Of a stretch of 64,000 nucleotides of DNA, positions 8,696-17,557 are shown in pieces. A program made the position numbers and the translations under genes. The notes under the pieces are model-generated. The model ran no database searches and had not been told where the DNA came from. It saw nothing but the letters and a program-made list of their open reading frames with translations. This stretch comes from Candidatus Zixiibacteriota bacterium (GTDB lineage Bacteria; Zixibacteria; MSB-5A5; GN15; FEB-12), in the NCBI GenBank assembly GCA_022571985.1, contig JACZWU010000002.1, forward strand, positions 124,001-188,000, read 5' to 3'. Position 1 is the first letter of the stretch. Each line of letters starts with the position of its first letter.

Positions 8696-10543
8696 TCAGG
8701 ACTTGCCGGACATTTTATCGAAGATTTGGAACTTAGCCACCCAGCCCACCTTTTTCTTGTATGGTGCTATAGGATTGTCAGTCAATCCGAAAAAGTAACG
8801 GAGTACTTTGTTAAGTTCCTCTATCCTTTTCTGCGTTGGACGTTTGAATCCCTTTGCGTCCCAGTTCAAAGTCCCGTTGTTCATAGCAAGTGTTTCCAAT
8901 AGGTCCCATTGCTTGTTTAACATATCCACCCTGCGGCGGTCGCGAAAGCCCATGTCAAAGCCGTGGAATCGTTTTGTGATGCTCCCTACCCGTACGACAA
9001 GAGATTCCCTGGACACCATATCGATCTGGATGTCCTTCCACTGAGTCCCCGGTGGGGTTGGGAAGAGTTTTGGTGGCCCATTTCCAAGCTTCCTATGGCC
9101 ACGTTTGCCAACAATCATTCCGAGAAGCGAGTTGGGTGGAATCCGCCCCTTCCGGATTTCATCGGAGTGCTTCGAGATTTGGCTGGTGATCACTTCCGCT
9201 GCCTGTCGGCCGTGTCGTTCATGAAGGTCATAGAGTAGTTGCCCTGCCTCAGCTATAGGCAAATCAATCTCCCGGGCAATGACAAAACAATCGGGGAACC
9301 GCTCGTAGAAATCGTCAATTCCGATATCTTCAAGAAACCTTGCGTGACCGATGTAATTCTCGACCATTTTTCGCTCGTCTTTTTTCCCCAGCGGATCAAG
9401 AAAAAGCCGGGTTTGATACATCTCCTCCGGATCGAAGTCTTCTAAGTCGTTGTTTAGGATGGCCAGCCGACGCTCAATGCACTGCGAGCAAGTGCCACAA
9501 TGTGTATGTAAGCGGGTGCTGCGCATCGTTCGCGTGCAGCTGCGAGAAATCGGTATTAGCTCCTGTCCGTTATGAGCCTTTAATGTTCTGAGGACATCAG
9601 ACTTGGTTTTGCCAAAGAACGGATTCATTACTTTGAACTCATTCTTGAAAATCGCTGAATATAGCTCTGACATTAGTCTCAGAGTCTTGGGATGTGTTGC
9701 CCTGCTGGCCCGTGCCCCAACCACCTGGTTTGAGATTGGCAGATTGCAGCTAACTATACCGTTCTCGTAGAACTTGATCTCCCGTGAGTCCGTCATGGAC
9801 GCAATCACAGCGGCGATGGACGCGTATAAAAAGGATCGTGAGCGTTGATTGGCGTCTCTTGTGATTCCTTTATCCTTGTTGACCCAGACAGGGATGTGGA
9901 GTAAACGACCTGAAGCGTCAAACCTGTTTTTTAGCGCGGCCACGAGGTCCCGTTGGGGCTTGTCAATTTTACTGACGGGTCGGTGGCTAACAAGTAGGAT
10001 CCTGCGGCTGGTGTCCTGAAGCTCCTCAACAACTCCTGTAAGGGAATCCAAGCCACCCGAAAACAGCAGAATCGAATCTGGCTCAAACCACGGCTTACCT
10101 TCGTCAAATTCGAAGTACGAATCTCTTGGCCAATCTCCTACCAGAGGTCTGAAAACGAACCGATAGTCATCATCGGACATGAAGCTGAGCAATTCCGTAA
10201 GTTTATCTGAGACTTGTTCTCTATTCCAAATTTCTGGGTGCCTTACAGGAATTGACAATTCGAATTGACGATACCAATTTCGACCGTTTTTGGGGAAAGT
10301 GCTACCTCCACGAGTTACCGATTGATCAGCTGAGTAGATGTAGGCGGCGATCTCGAGAAGATCGAGTGAAGATGCGTTTAGGTTTTGTACCAACCGTTCG
10401 CTTATGTTCCAGGCTTTAAGATAGACGTTTACATTGGGCGGAATCGAGTTGAGTCTGCGTGTGTACAGAGATTTCTCTCCCCGAGGCGGATCGTCAGGAC
10501 CGCACCATACGCGCACCACATGGTCGTAGTATTCAGCGGCCAC
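8696..10543 (-). CDS. QueC-like PP-loop ATPase (7-deazaguanine-synthase fold) with extra N- and C-terminal domains
   Basis: The 615-aa protein contains a PP-loop core with SGGLDS (162-167) and the QueC-type zinc site formed by C336, C349, C352 and C355 (HCGTCSQC). Housekeeping QueC is about 230 aa; here about 155 N-terminal residues and about 250 C-terminal residues are added, the last 80 resembling a winged helix. Such enlarged QueC relatives are known from antiphage modules (Qat, type IV CBASS), where the chemistry acts on a partner macromolecule rather than making free preQ0. Other queuosine genes are absent here. It starts at GTG 10543, overlapping the upstream partner gene by 11 bp, so the two proteins are probably made together. 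Confidence 0.82.
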   Translation of the reverse strand: MAAEYYDHVVRVWCGPDDPPRGEKSLYTRRLNSIPPNVNVYLKAWNISERLVQNLNASSLDLLEIAAYIYSADQSVTRGGSTFPKNGRNWYRQFELSIPVRHPEIWNREQVSDKLTELLSFMSDDDYRFVFRPLVGDWPRDSYFEFDEGKPWFEPDSILLFSGGLDSLTGVVEELQDTSRRILLVSHRPVSKIDKPQRDLVAALKNRFDASGRLLHIPVWVNKDKGITRDANQRSRSFLYASIAAVIASMTDSREIKFYENGIVSCNLPISNQVVGARASRATHPKTLRLMSELYSAIFKNEFKVMNPFFGKTKSDVLRTLKAHNGQELIPISRSCTRTMRSTRLHTHCGTCSQCIERRLAILNNDLEDFDPEEMYQTRLFLDPLGKKDERKMVENYIGHARFLEDIGIDDFYERFPDCFVIAREIDLPIAEAGQLLYDLHERHGRQAAEVITSQISKHSDEIRKGRIPPNSLLGMIVGKRGHRKLGNGPPKLFPTPPGTQWKDIQIDMVSRESLVVRVGSITKRFHGFDMGFRDRRRVDMLNKQWDLLETLAMNNGTLNWDAKGFKRPTQKRIEELNKVLRYFFGLTDNPIAPYKKKVGWVAKFQIFDKMSGKS

Positions 10544-11297
10544 CTTGTCGGAACTCGCTGGCTAATTTCTTGAACGCAACATGGGCATAACGCCGCACTG
10601 CCTCGGCCCCAGTATCTCCCTCGTATATCGCCTTACCGATCCATCCAGGCGTAAACTCATCGGTGATCCGAACCATCTGTCTGCAGTACAGGTCGAATTG
10701 CCGGGTAAACTCCGAGTGCTCATCAATATTGGCAAATCGCTTTCCTCCACCCACATGGTGCGGCAACTCTCGGCTCAGATAATAGGACAGATACCTGCTC
10801 GTGAATCCTGCGTAGAACTCATGCATCAGCAATTTGAACTGGTTCCCTTTGAAAGCGGCAGTGAGGGATTTGGCGTCTTCTGTTTCCCCGAACAGTGAAC
10901 CCGTCTTCCCCTTCACATTCTTGGTCAGTGACTCAAGAAAGGCGTCCTGGGCAATCTTGCCAACATCGCTTCTGGGATAGACTTGACTGAGTTGATCCGA
11001 GAACCTCTGGGCAACCGCAGAGAGGAAGCCAAAGGATGATGTTTGAGCAGCGGAATCGATCCCAGCTTGCCGAAGAGCCGATTCTGTATCCTTCTCGCGG
11101 GAAGCAGTCGCCAGACCAATGATTTCATTAAGAACACTTAGAAATCCGGGATCAGCTGGGACTCGGTCTAACCCCGTCAGAGAGGCGCGAAAACTCGCAT
11201 TAGCCAATTCGTGAAGATTGGCCCCATTCTCGAGCAGGCTTATTACCTGTTTCCACCTTTGCGTGCGCGGTAGATTGCCTAACCGTAAATGTCCCAT
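10533..11297 (-). CDS. Unknown partner of the QueC-like protein
   Basis: This 254-aa mostly helical protein has no domain that I recognise. It starts Met-Gly-His, and the start is well fixed by AGGAG six bases upstream, so methionine removal would expose an N-terminal glycine. The middle is Ser/Ala/Leu rich; the C-terminal third is more conserved-looking (FYAGFTSRYLSYYL, then FTPGWIG). It overlaps the QueC-like gene and is transcribed from a good promoter at 11371-11399. By analogy with Qat and CBASS QueC relatives it may be the protein substrate of its neighbour; that is inference. It does not look like QatB in length or motifs. Confidence 0.65.
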   Translation of the reverse strand: MGHLRLGNLPRTQRWKQVISLLENGANLHELANASFRASLTGLDRVPADPGFLSVLNEIIGLATASREKDTESALRQAGIDSAAQTSSFGFLSAVAQRFSDQLSQVYPRSDVGKIAQDAFLESLTKNVKGKTGSLFGETEDAKSLTAAFKGNQFKLLMHEFYAGFTSRYLSYYLSRELPHHVGGGKRFANIDEHSEFTRQFDLYCRQMVRITDEFTPGWIGKAIYEGDTGAEAVRRYAHVAFKKLASEFRQGGR

Positions 11298-11370
11298 TTT
11301 GGGCTCCTGGGTCTATTAGTAGCGGTTCTTATTGTCTTTTAACAAGCGTTCCGAGCTGCGAACCAAAATT

Positions 11371-11399
11371 ATAATAGTTCTTCGAATTTCAGTTGACAA
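11371..11399 (-). promoter_or_regulatory. Sigma-70 type promoter for the QueC-like operon
   Basis: On the minus strand TTGTCA (11394-11399) and TATTAT (11371-11376) are separated by 17 bp. The predicted start point is about 65 bp upstream of the partner gene. Confidence 0.55.
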
Positions 11400-11447
11400 G
11401 GTTTGTTAAATCACAATTATCAGAGTGAGTACATCAAAAAATCGGGC

Positions 11448-11476
11448 TTGTTAGTCAGCTAATTAGCCTGTATATT
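11448..11476 (+). promoter_or_regulatory. Sigma-70 type promoter for the methyltransferase operon
   Basis: TTGTTA (11448-11453) and TATATT (11471-11476) are spaced by 17 bp. The predicted start point (about 11483) falls at the beginning of a perfect palindrome, suggesting repression by a dimeric protein. The divergent promoter of the QueC-like operon lies 50-75 bp to the left. Confidence 0.55.
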
Positions 11477-11480
11477 TGTT

Positions 11481-11497
11481 GATTGGGTAACCCAATC
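11481..11497. promoter_or_regulatory. Perfect 17-bp palindrome, operator candidate
   Basis: GATTGGGTAACCCAATC is a perfect palindrome with 8-bp arms around one central base. It overlaps the predicted transcription start of the methyltransferase operon and lies about 60 bp before its start codon. This is the usual place for a controller-protein or repressor site. As RNA it could also form a 6-bp hairpin at the 5' end. Confidence 0.6.
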
Positions 11498-11558
11498 GGG
11501 GTAACGCAATGTCGTTCAATTGGATGATTGACTTAATTAGATAAATGTAAGGTTTTTG

Positions 11559-14500
11559 ATGGACTTATCTGGAAATACATCAAGAATATTCAAAATCCTC
11601 AAAGGGCTTGACAGCCTTGATAGTCTGAAAGACCTCTTTTGGTCCGGTCTTAATTATGATCGCATTGATAAACGAATCTCACGCAAGTCCTGGGGACATA
11701 TATCATCAGACTCTTTGGCCGAGGATCCGATACTTTGGGCGACTGCAGGTGACGGAAATGCTTTTCATATTATCTATTCGCGGTTGGATTCTGATCGATT
11801 GCTTTTAGGACCGCAGCGCGCAGTTATTGAATCGCTTCTAAAAGAACATCCCTACACCCTTTTTGTGTTTTCAAACAAAGTTCAGACCGATTGGCATTTC
11901 GTCAACGTGCGAATGACAAAAAAAACAATAGATGACGAAGAAACTACCAAAAGCCGAGCAACGCGTCGAATGTTTAGGCGCATTTCAGTGGGTGTTGAAG
12001 ATCGGGCTGGTAATCGTCTGCGAACTGCTTCCGAAAGGCTCTCTAAGATTGACATTGAACAGATCCAGACCACAAACCAAACACCCACGCCTTTGGAAAT
12101 TCAGAAAGCTCATGATACGGCCTTTGACGTAGAAAAGGTCACTGAGCTTTTCTACGACGAATACAAAAAAGTTTTTGACCATCTTCAAAACGATCTTGTC
12201 AGCCAAACAGCTGATAAGAAATGGGCACATGACTATTCGTTGCAGTTTTTGAATCGATGCACTTTCATTTATTTCGTCCAACGTAAGCTATGGCTGAATG
12301 AAGACCCGAACTTTCTCTATTCATTTTGGAAAACATATTTGAAAGCTAAACAACCACAGGACACATTCTGGGAAAAGTGGCTCAATATATTATTTTTTGA
12401 GGCTTTCAATGAAAAGTTTCATGGAGGTCATCGACATTTTCCAGATAATATCAAAGCAGCTCTTCAAACTGCCCCATTTCTGAATGGTGGATTGTTTGCC
12501 GAAAATGACCTGGATAACAAATACGATGGGCAATTTTCGATTACTGATTCTCGTTTTGAAAAAGTCATCGGCTTCTTAGACAGATTCAATTTCACAATTT
12601 CTGAAGACACACCACTTGACCAAGAAGTAGCGGTAAATGCTGAAATGCTCGGTAGAGTTTACGAAAGCCTTGTCAATGTGTCGGAAGAAACAGACGAGAA
12701 GGGCGATGCTGGCATATTTTATACTCCTCGAACCGAAATTGACCTTATGTGCCGACTGACACTTGTGGATCACCTGTCCAATCATCTTGGAGACAAACTA
12801 AAACCGATTTTGTATGAAGCTGTTTTTGCCTATTCTGATGAAGAAAAAGGTGAGGCAGACAGACAATTATCCGGGCAAAATCTCTGGCCGAAACTGGAAG
12901 AGTTACTAAACCGTGTGACCGTTGTTGACCCGGCCTGTGGTTCTGGTTCATTTCTGATTGGCATGCTCCAGATTCTTGATGATCTAATAAAGCGAGGTAA
13001 CATAGTAACTGGCCGAGAGGAAACTCCATACGAAAGAAAAAAACGCATTATCGGACAGTCTCTTTATGGCGTAGATGTAATGCGATGGGCCGTTGATGTT
13101 GCGGAATTGCGGCTGTGGTTACAGCTGGTCATTGAAACTGAATTAGAGTCTGCTGAACTCAAATTCAGACCGCTTCTACCAAATCTTTCATTTAAGATTC
13201 GGTGCGGAGACAGTTTAGTTCAAGAAATTGGCGGAATAAATATGGCTCATATGAGGTCTTCACATATGATTTCTCCGGCGATCAAGGGTAAATTAACGAA
13301 ACTGAAGGGAGACAAACTTAAATTCTATAACAGCGTTACACATACAAGACAAGGCAGCGAAAATCGAATAAAGATAGACGAATTATCTCTATTTAAGGAG
13401 ATTCTTGGTGTTGTCGTAGGTGACTTAAGGTCAAAAGTTAGAAGCAGGAAGAACATTTTGAGTAGTTCCTCAGACTTTTGGGGAGAAGAGTCGGGTCAGA
13501 TCTCAGAAAGTAATCGTCGGAAAGCTGAAGAAGAAATTTCTGTTTTTGAACTTGAACTGGAACAGGCTAATCATGGCTTAAAAGCGTTGTCAAAGGGTTC
13601 CAGCGAAGTGCCGTTTGTGTGGGACCTCGCCTTTGTAGAAGTATTCGAAGGAGATAGACAGGGGTTTGACATAGTCATTGGTAACCCTCCCTATGTACGT
13701 CAAGAGAGTATTTCTGACCCAAAGCTTGACCGCAAAGCAGTTACCAAAGAGAATAAAAGGGTGTACAAGAGTAAATTGATCAATTCTGTCTATGCCAAAT
13801 ATCCTTATTTCTTTGGTAATAACCCCACAAAGCCTAAGCATAAGATAGATGCAAAAAGCGATTTATATATCTATTTCTTTTTTCACTGTCTCTCACTTCT
13901 TCATGATAAGGGGTCGTTTTCTTTTATTACTTCCAATTCGTGGCTTGATGTCGGCTATGGCCGGGATTTACAAGAATTTTTGCTCATCAATGGCCGCGTA
14001 AAAATGGTTATCGACAACAAAATTCGGCGGTCATTCAAAAATGCCAGTGTAAATAGCACAATCACACTGTTGGGCAGTCTAACTGAGAAAAAGAATCTCT
14101 ATGCAAAAGAGTCAATACGATTTGTGATGTTTACCGAACCGTTCGAAAATGTTTTAAGCCCAGTCATATTCCAAGAAATTGAATCAATAACAGACCGCCA
14201 GGTCAAGCCGGAATTCAACATACACGCAATTAGTCAACACAATCTCTATGTAGAAGGCTGTGCAATTGAAACTGATTCAGGAGCAACCTCCAAATCGCAT
14301 TCCCGACGCGGTCCACTTTTAAGAGTGGAAAGATATATTGGCAACAAATGGGGTGGCAAATATTTGAGGGCACCTGACATTTATTGGACAATTTTGGAGA
14401 AAAGTAAAGGCAGGCTGGTGCGGCTGGGAGATATTGCTGATGTTCGGTTCGGAATAAAGACAGGTGCAAACGATTTCTTTTACATTCCCAACGACTACGC

Positions 14501-15311
14501 TGAACTTGTAATTAATAAATCAACTACCGTAGTGCTGCCAAAGAATGGAGAATTTGAGCCGTTTAAAATTGAAGAAGAAATGGCACGTCACGCATTATTT
14601 TCTTTAAAAGACATAGATTCCATTGAGAGAATTAGAGAAAAGAATAAGAAGCTGTTGATAGTCCTTCCTCCAGTGGAAAAACACAGGCTTCCACGAGAGA
14701 TTAGGAATTATATCAATTTTGGAGAAAGCAAAGGATATCATCAGCGTCCAAGTTGTACTACCCGTAAACATTGGTATTCAGTTGGATATGACTGGAAACC
14801 CGCACCATTTATATTTCCTTCTAAGATCGGCGAGCGTTTTCTTGTGTATGTAAATCACTTGAGATTGTTGGAAGATAAGAAACTCTATGGCATAACACCG
14901 CACAAGAGCATTGCCAGTTCCGAACAGTGGGCGGTCGTATTGAATTCAAGTTTATTGAGGCTATTCATGGAAATTACTTCCAGGCAATTAACAGGGGCAC
15001 AGGCGATCGCAGATGTAGACGTAACCGTTGTTAAGAATCTGCAAATTCCTAATCCTGAACTGCTGAATAAGTCGGCCTGTCATGCTGCAATAGAATCTTT
15101 CGATCAAAGAGTGGAATCGTGTTTCAAAGAGTTTGGAATCGACAAATCAATCCCCGTACACAATCAAATACCATCTATAATTGCTCCACGATTAGTCCTC
15201 GATAAACTGGTATTTAGTTTGCTTGGGCTTAACTCGCTGGAACAGACGGAAATTTACCTTGCAATCGCGGACATTGTAAAAGCCAGACTTGATAAAGCAG
15301 ACTCGGTGTAA
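11559..15311 (+). CDS. Eco57I-class adenine-specific DNA methyltransferase with novel N-terminal domain
   Basis: This 1250-aa protein has methyltransferase motif I DPACGSGSF (about residue 457) and motif IV NPPYV (about 709), the NPPY form used by N6-adenine enzymes. A TaqI/Eco57I-like recognition domain follows (about 950-1200, RLGDIADVRFGIKTGANDFF). The first 150 residues form a separate domain (LFW near 26, then PYTLFVFSN...DW at 98-112) that also occurs at the start of the 16835 gene. A helical region (160-400) links it to the catalytic part. I see no certain nuclease motif. ATG 11559 is chosen because TAAGG lies six bases upstream; the preceding TTG is less likely. It opens a tight operon with PLD and PLD-SNF2 proteins. 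Confidence 0.88.
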   Translation: MDLSGNTSRIFKILKGLDSLDSLKDLFWSGLNYDRIDKRISRKSWGHISSDSLAEDPILWATAGDGNAFHIIYSRLDSDRLLLGPQRAVIESLLKEHPYTLFVFSNKVQTDWHFVNVRMTKKTIDDEETTKSRATRRMFRRISVGVEDRAGNRLRTASERLSKIDIEQIQTTNQTPTPLEIQKAHDTAFDVEKVTELFYDEYKKVFDHLQNDLVSQTADKKWAHDYSLQFLNRCTFIYFVQRKLWLNEDPNFLYSFWKTYLKAKQPQDTFWEKWLNILFFEAFNEKFHGGHRHFPDNIKAALQTAPFLNGGLFAENDLDNKYDGQFSITDSRFEKVIGFLDRFNFTISEDTPLDQEVAVNAEMLGRVYESLVNVSEETDEKGDAGIFYTPRTEIDLMCRLTLVDHLSNHLGDKLKPILYEAVFAYSDEEKGEADRQLSGQNLWPKLEELLNRVTVVDPACGSGSFLIGMLQILDDLIKRGNIVTGREETPYERKKRIIGQSLYGVDVMRWAVDVAELRLWLQLVIETELESAELKFRPLLPNLSFKIRCGDSLVQEIGGINMAHMRSSHMISPAIKGKLTKLKGDKLKFYNSVTHTRQGSENRIKIDELSLFKEILGVVVGDLRSKVRSRKNILSSSSDFWGEESGQISESNRRKAEEEISVFELELEQANHGLKALSKGSSEVPFVWDLAFVEVFEGDRQGFDIVIGNPPYVRQESISDPKLDRKAVTKENKRVYKSKLINSVYAKYPYFFGNNPTKPKHKIDAKSDLYIYFFFHCLSLLHDKGSFSFITSNSWLDVGYGRDLQEFLLINGRVKMVIDNKIRRSFKNASVNSTITLLGSLTEKKNLYAKESIRFVMFTEPFENVLSPVIFQEIESITDRQVKPEFNIHAISQHNLYVEGCAIETDSGATSKSHSRRGPLLRVERYIGNKWGGKYLRAPDIYWTILEKSKGRLVRLGDIADVRFGIKTGANDFFYIPNDYAELVINKSTTVVLPKNGEFEPFKIEEEMARHALFSLKDIDSIERIREKNKKLLIVLPPVEKHRLPREIRNYINFGESKGYHQRPSCTTRKHWYSVGYDWKPAPFIFPSKIGERFLVYVNHLRLLEDKKLYGITPHKSIASSEQWAVVLNSSLLRLFMEITSRQLTGAQAIADVDVTVVKNLQIPNPELLNKSACHAAIESFDQRVESCFKEFGIDKSIPVHNQIPSIIAPRLVLDKLVFSLLGLNSLEQTEIYLAIADIVKARLDKADSV

Positions 15312-16367
15312 GTGAGAACAAGTATGAAAAAATTCAAGTCCTACATTCAGGGGACAGACACAAGAAATGACCAATTGCTTTCTCTATTAATAGGAGAGTT
15401 CTCCAATTACAAGTACAATATTATATCAATATGTGCAGCATATGTAACTTATAAGGGCTTATTCCTCGTAAGGGAATTACTTTCACAACTTCCCAAGAAT
15501 CGGAGCAGATGGCTTATAGGGACCGACGATTTTATCAGCGAACCAAATGCGATTAGATTAGCATTGTGGACGCGAAATTCGGAAGTTCGAACAGTTTCAA
15601 TGCTACCTAAAGCTCGATTTCATGCTAAGGCATTTCTTCTTGAAAATTCAGACCAAAATCTTGCGACCCTGATTATCGGTTCTAACAATCTCACAGAATC
15701 TGCACTTAAGAAAAACTGCGAAACTTTTACGTTCAGGCGAGCAAAATCAAAAGCAGAAGTAAAGCGATTAAGGAATTACTGGGAACATCTATGGAAACTC
15801 GGTATTCGTGCTGATGAATCCTCAATAGCAAAATATGAAAATCAGCGCAAAAGAAGAAAGGTTTGCAAATTGCCTGATGTGGAGGATGAAAAAACTTCAA
15901 CGCAATCCAGTGCTAAGAAAAAGATGACCAGCATTACCATGCTTTCCACAACTTCTAAAGTCTGGATTGAACTTGGTAAGAATACGGGCGCTGGGGGGCA
16001 GTTGGAAATTGTAAAGCCTCTTGCACCCTTTCTCGGATTACCTAACTCTCCAAGTAAAGGAACCAGTGTCCAATTGAACATGAAAACCCAAAAAGGGTAC
16101 AAGATTTATAATTTGACCTATACCAAAGGAATGTGGCGATTCATGAATCTTCAAAAAGGATTCTACATGAATCTTCGACCAGATCTAAGTCGACCTTCAC
16201 CGTTTATTCTTGTAATCGAATTTTCGAATGGGAATAAGGTTCCTAAGATGAAAGTTCTTCGAAAAACGTTAAAAAAGGCAAAAAAACTTATTGCCAGTTC
16301 GAAACTAACTGGTTTTATAGGAAAATCGATTCCAACTGCGCAGGGAAGGGAATTTGGATGGCTATAA
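15312..16367 (+). CDS. Phospholipase D-like nuclease protein with C-terminal DNA-binding-like domain
   Basis: The 351-aa protein has one PLD half-site: HAK in ARFHAKAFLL and GSNNLT about 20 residues later, the pattern of single-HKD nucleases that dimerise. The Arg-rich middle (about 175-190) looks like a linker. The C-terminal half (about 205-350) is beta-rich and could be a B3-like DNA-recognition domain as in BfiI-type enzymes; that is inference. Translation begins at GTG 15312 directly after the methyltransferase stop, or at ATG 15324; neither has a strong ribosome site, so coupling is likely. It is the best candidate for the cutting component of the system. Confidence 0.75.
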   Translation: MRTSMKKFKSYIQGTDTRNDQLLSLLIGEFSNYKYNIISICAAYVTYKGLFLVRELLSQLPKNRSRWLIGTDDFISEPNAIRLALWTRNSEVRTVSMLPKARFHAKAFLLENSDQNLATLIIGSNNLTESALKKNCETFTFRRAKSKAEVKRLRNYWEHLWKLGIRADESSIAKYENQRKRRKVCKLPDVEDEKTSTQSSAKKKMTSITMLSTTSKVWIELGKNTGAGGQLEIVKPLAPFLGLPNSPSKGTSVQLNMKTQKGYKIYNLTYTKGMWRFMNLQKGFYMNLRPDLSRPSPFILVIEFSNGNKVPKMKVLRKTLKKAKKLIASSKLTGFIGKSIPTAQGREFGWL

Positions 16368-16388
16368 GAAAGAATCACTTTCGATGAT

Positions 16389-16820
16389 ATGAATAAAAAC
16401 AAACCGAAATCAATGAAGCTTGCGGATCTACACGTTGACAAAGAATTCGCACCGCCGCAGGACCCTGTGTTCATGGAAAAGTACATAGCCTACGAAAAAG
16501 GGGATCTGGCACTGCATATAATTATGGTCCCTGCCGTTTTTGTTGTTCCATACAGCCTTGAGTACTTTCCTGAGAAGTGGACGCCGTTTTTGCCTTTTAT
16601 AAATGAACTACGCCAAAAGATTGAAAAAGAAGACTTCAAAAATTTTCCTTATCCGTATGTATATCAGAAGGGGAGGCATTTCGTAGTATCTGATGACTAT
16701 CCGTCTTATTATGCTTTCGTTGAGTCCGGCAAGGCATGGATGTTTTGTAAATGCCTTGGTGAACCCAATCATCCCGATATAAAGGTACTTGGCGGGCCGT
16801 TCACTAAGAAGAAGAAATAA
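16389..16820 (+). CDS. Hypothetical protein in the methyltransferase operon
   Basis: This 143-aa soluble protein sits 21 bp after the PLD gene and 14 bp before the next gene. It has an aromatic-rich centre (VPYSLEYFPEKWTPFLPF) and a segment (GRHFVVSDDYPSYYAFVESG) that faintly recalls ParB/sulfiredoxin-type folds, and a Lys-rich C-terminus. I do not recognise the family. Tight spacing on both sides supports a role in the same system, possibly as an adaptor or immunity-like factor, but nothing in the sequence shows which. Confidence 0.6.
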   Translation: MNKNKPKSMKLADLHVDKEFAPPQDPVFMEKYIAYEKGDLALHIIMVPAVFVVPYSLEYFPEKWTPFLPFINELRQKIEKEDFKNFPYPYVYQKGRHFVVSDDYPSYYAFVESGKAWMFCKCLGEPNHPDIKVLGGPFTKKKK

Positions 16821-16834
16821 TAACGGGGTTTTGG

Positions 16835-17557
16835 ATGGTATCCGTATCTGATCAAATAGAAAGTTATCTCGATAGTATTTCGGATGACAATTCTATGCGC
16901 CACCTCTTTTGGGACATTCTTGAATTTTCACCAGAGGAATTGTCAATTTCCAAGATTGTCCTTTCAAAAAAGTGTCAAAAGTTTGTGGAAAAATTGGATC
17001 TGTTTGGAAGTCGAGGTGCTCATAAATTAATAGTTGCTACTTTGCGCTCTGGGATGCCTATGTCATCCGAACTTCTAAGGCGCATTGCACGAAATCTTCG
17101 GACTTCGTATCCGTACGGTATATTCCTTTTTACAAACTATTCACGACGAGACTGGCGATTGGCGTATTCCGGCAATGGCCGGTCCGACGACCAACTTCTC
17201 ATCCGACTCGGTGTGCCTGGCTCAAGTAAAGTAATTTCAAGAATGTTTACAAAGTTAGCAGACGAAGCCGAAGATGAAGACACTTTGGGATTAGCCAGCA
17301 GGTTCGATGACATTCTGTTAGATTCAAAACTGAGGTCATATAGTCGCCGCCTTGATATGGAAGTGGGCGGTATATATGTAGATCGCAATTACCAATGGTG
17401 GTGTGAATTGGCCAGTAGAAGTCCGTTACTCACACCCGAAGAAGAGAAATCACTTTTTCAAGAACTTGAAGAATTATGGCCAAGAGAAAGGCGCAGAACT
17501 CCTTTCCCCCGGGCTATGCGATACCAGTATGGCGCAAGATTATTCTATCTAACCTGA
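16835..17557 (+). CDS. N-terminal domain shared with the methyltransferase, running into sigma-70 region 1.2 (upstream part of a frameshifted sigma factor)
   Basis: The 240-aa frame starts at ATG 16835. Residues 20-110 align with the methyltransferase N-terminus: S(M/L)(R/K)xLFW, then PYxIFxFTN...DW against PYxLFxFSN...DW at the same spacing after similar beta-strand segments. Near residue 205 the sequence turns into sigma-70 region 1.2 (SPLLTPEEEKSLFQELEE). The rest of the sigma factor continues in the -1 frame, so this frame ends in 13 or so meaningless residues. A T TTC CCC heptamer lies in the overlap. Either programmed -1 frameshifting gives one fusion of about 470 aa, or the two are separate products, or this is a recent mutation or an assembly error. 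Confidence 0.75.
   Translation: MVSVSDQIESYLDSISDDNSMRHLFWDILEFSPEELSISKIVLSKKCQKFVEKLDLFGSRGAHKLIVATLRSGMPMSSELLRRIARNLRTSYPYGIFLFTNYSRRDWRLAYSGNGRSDDQLLIRLGVPGSSKVISRMFTKLADEAEDEDTLGLASRFDDILLDSKLRSYSRRLDMEVGGIYVDRNYQWWCELASRSPLLTPEEEKSLFQELEELWPRERRRTPFPRAMRYQYGARLFYLT

Noticed and set aside
8481-9591. Several plus-strand frames of 68-105 codons
   Set aside because: They are antisense to the QueC-like gene or lack ribosome sites and recognisable sequence; they look like shadows of the high-GC third positions.
8696-10543. Housekeeping queuosine biosynthesis gene
   Set aside because: The protein is more than twice the length of QueC, no queD, queE or queF is nearby, and it overlaps an unknown gene inside an island.
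8696-11297. Assignment of the QueC-like pair to a complete Qat system
   Set aside because: No QatA ATPase or QatD TatD-like nuclease is next to it, and the partner does not resemble QatB in length or motifs.
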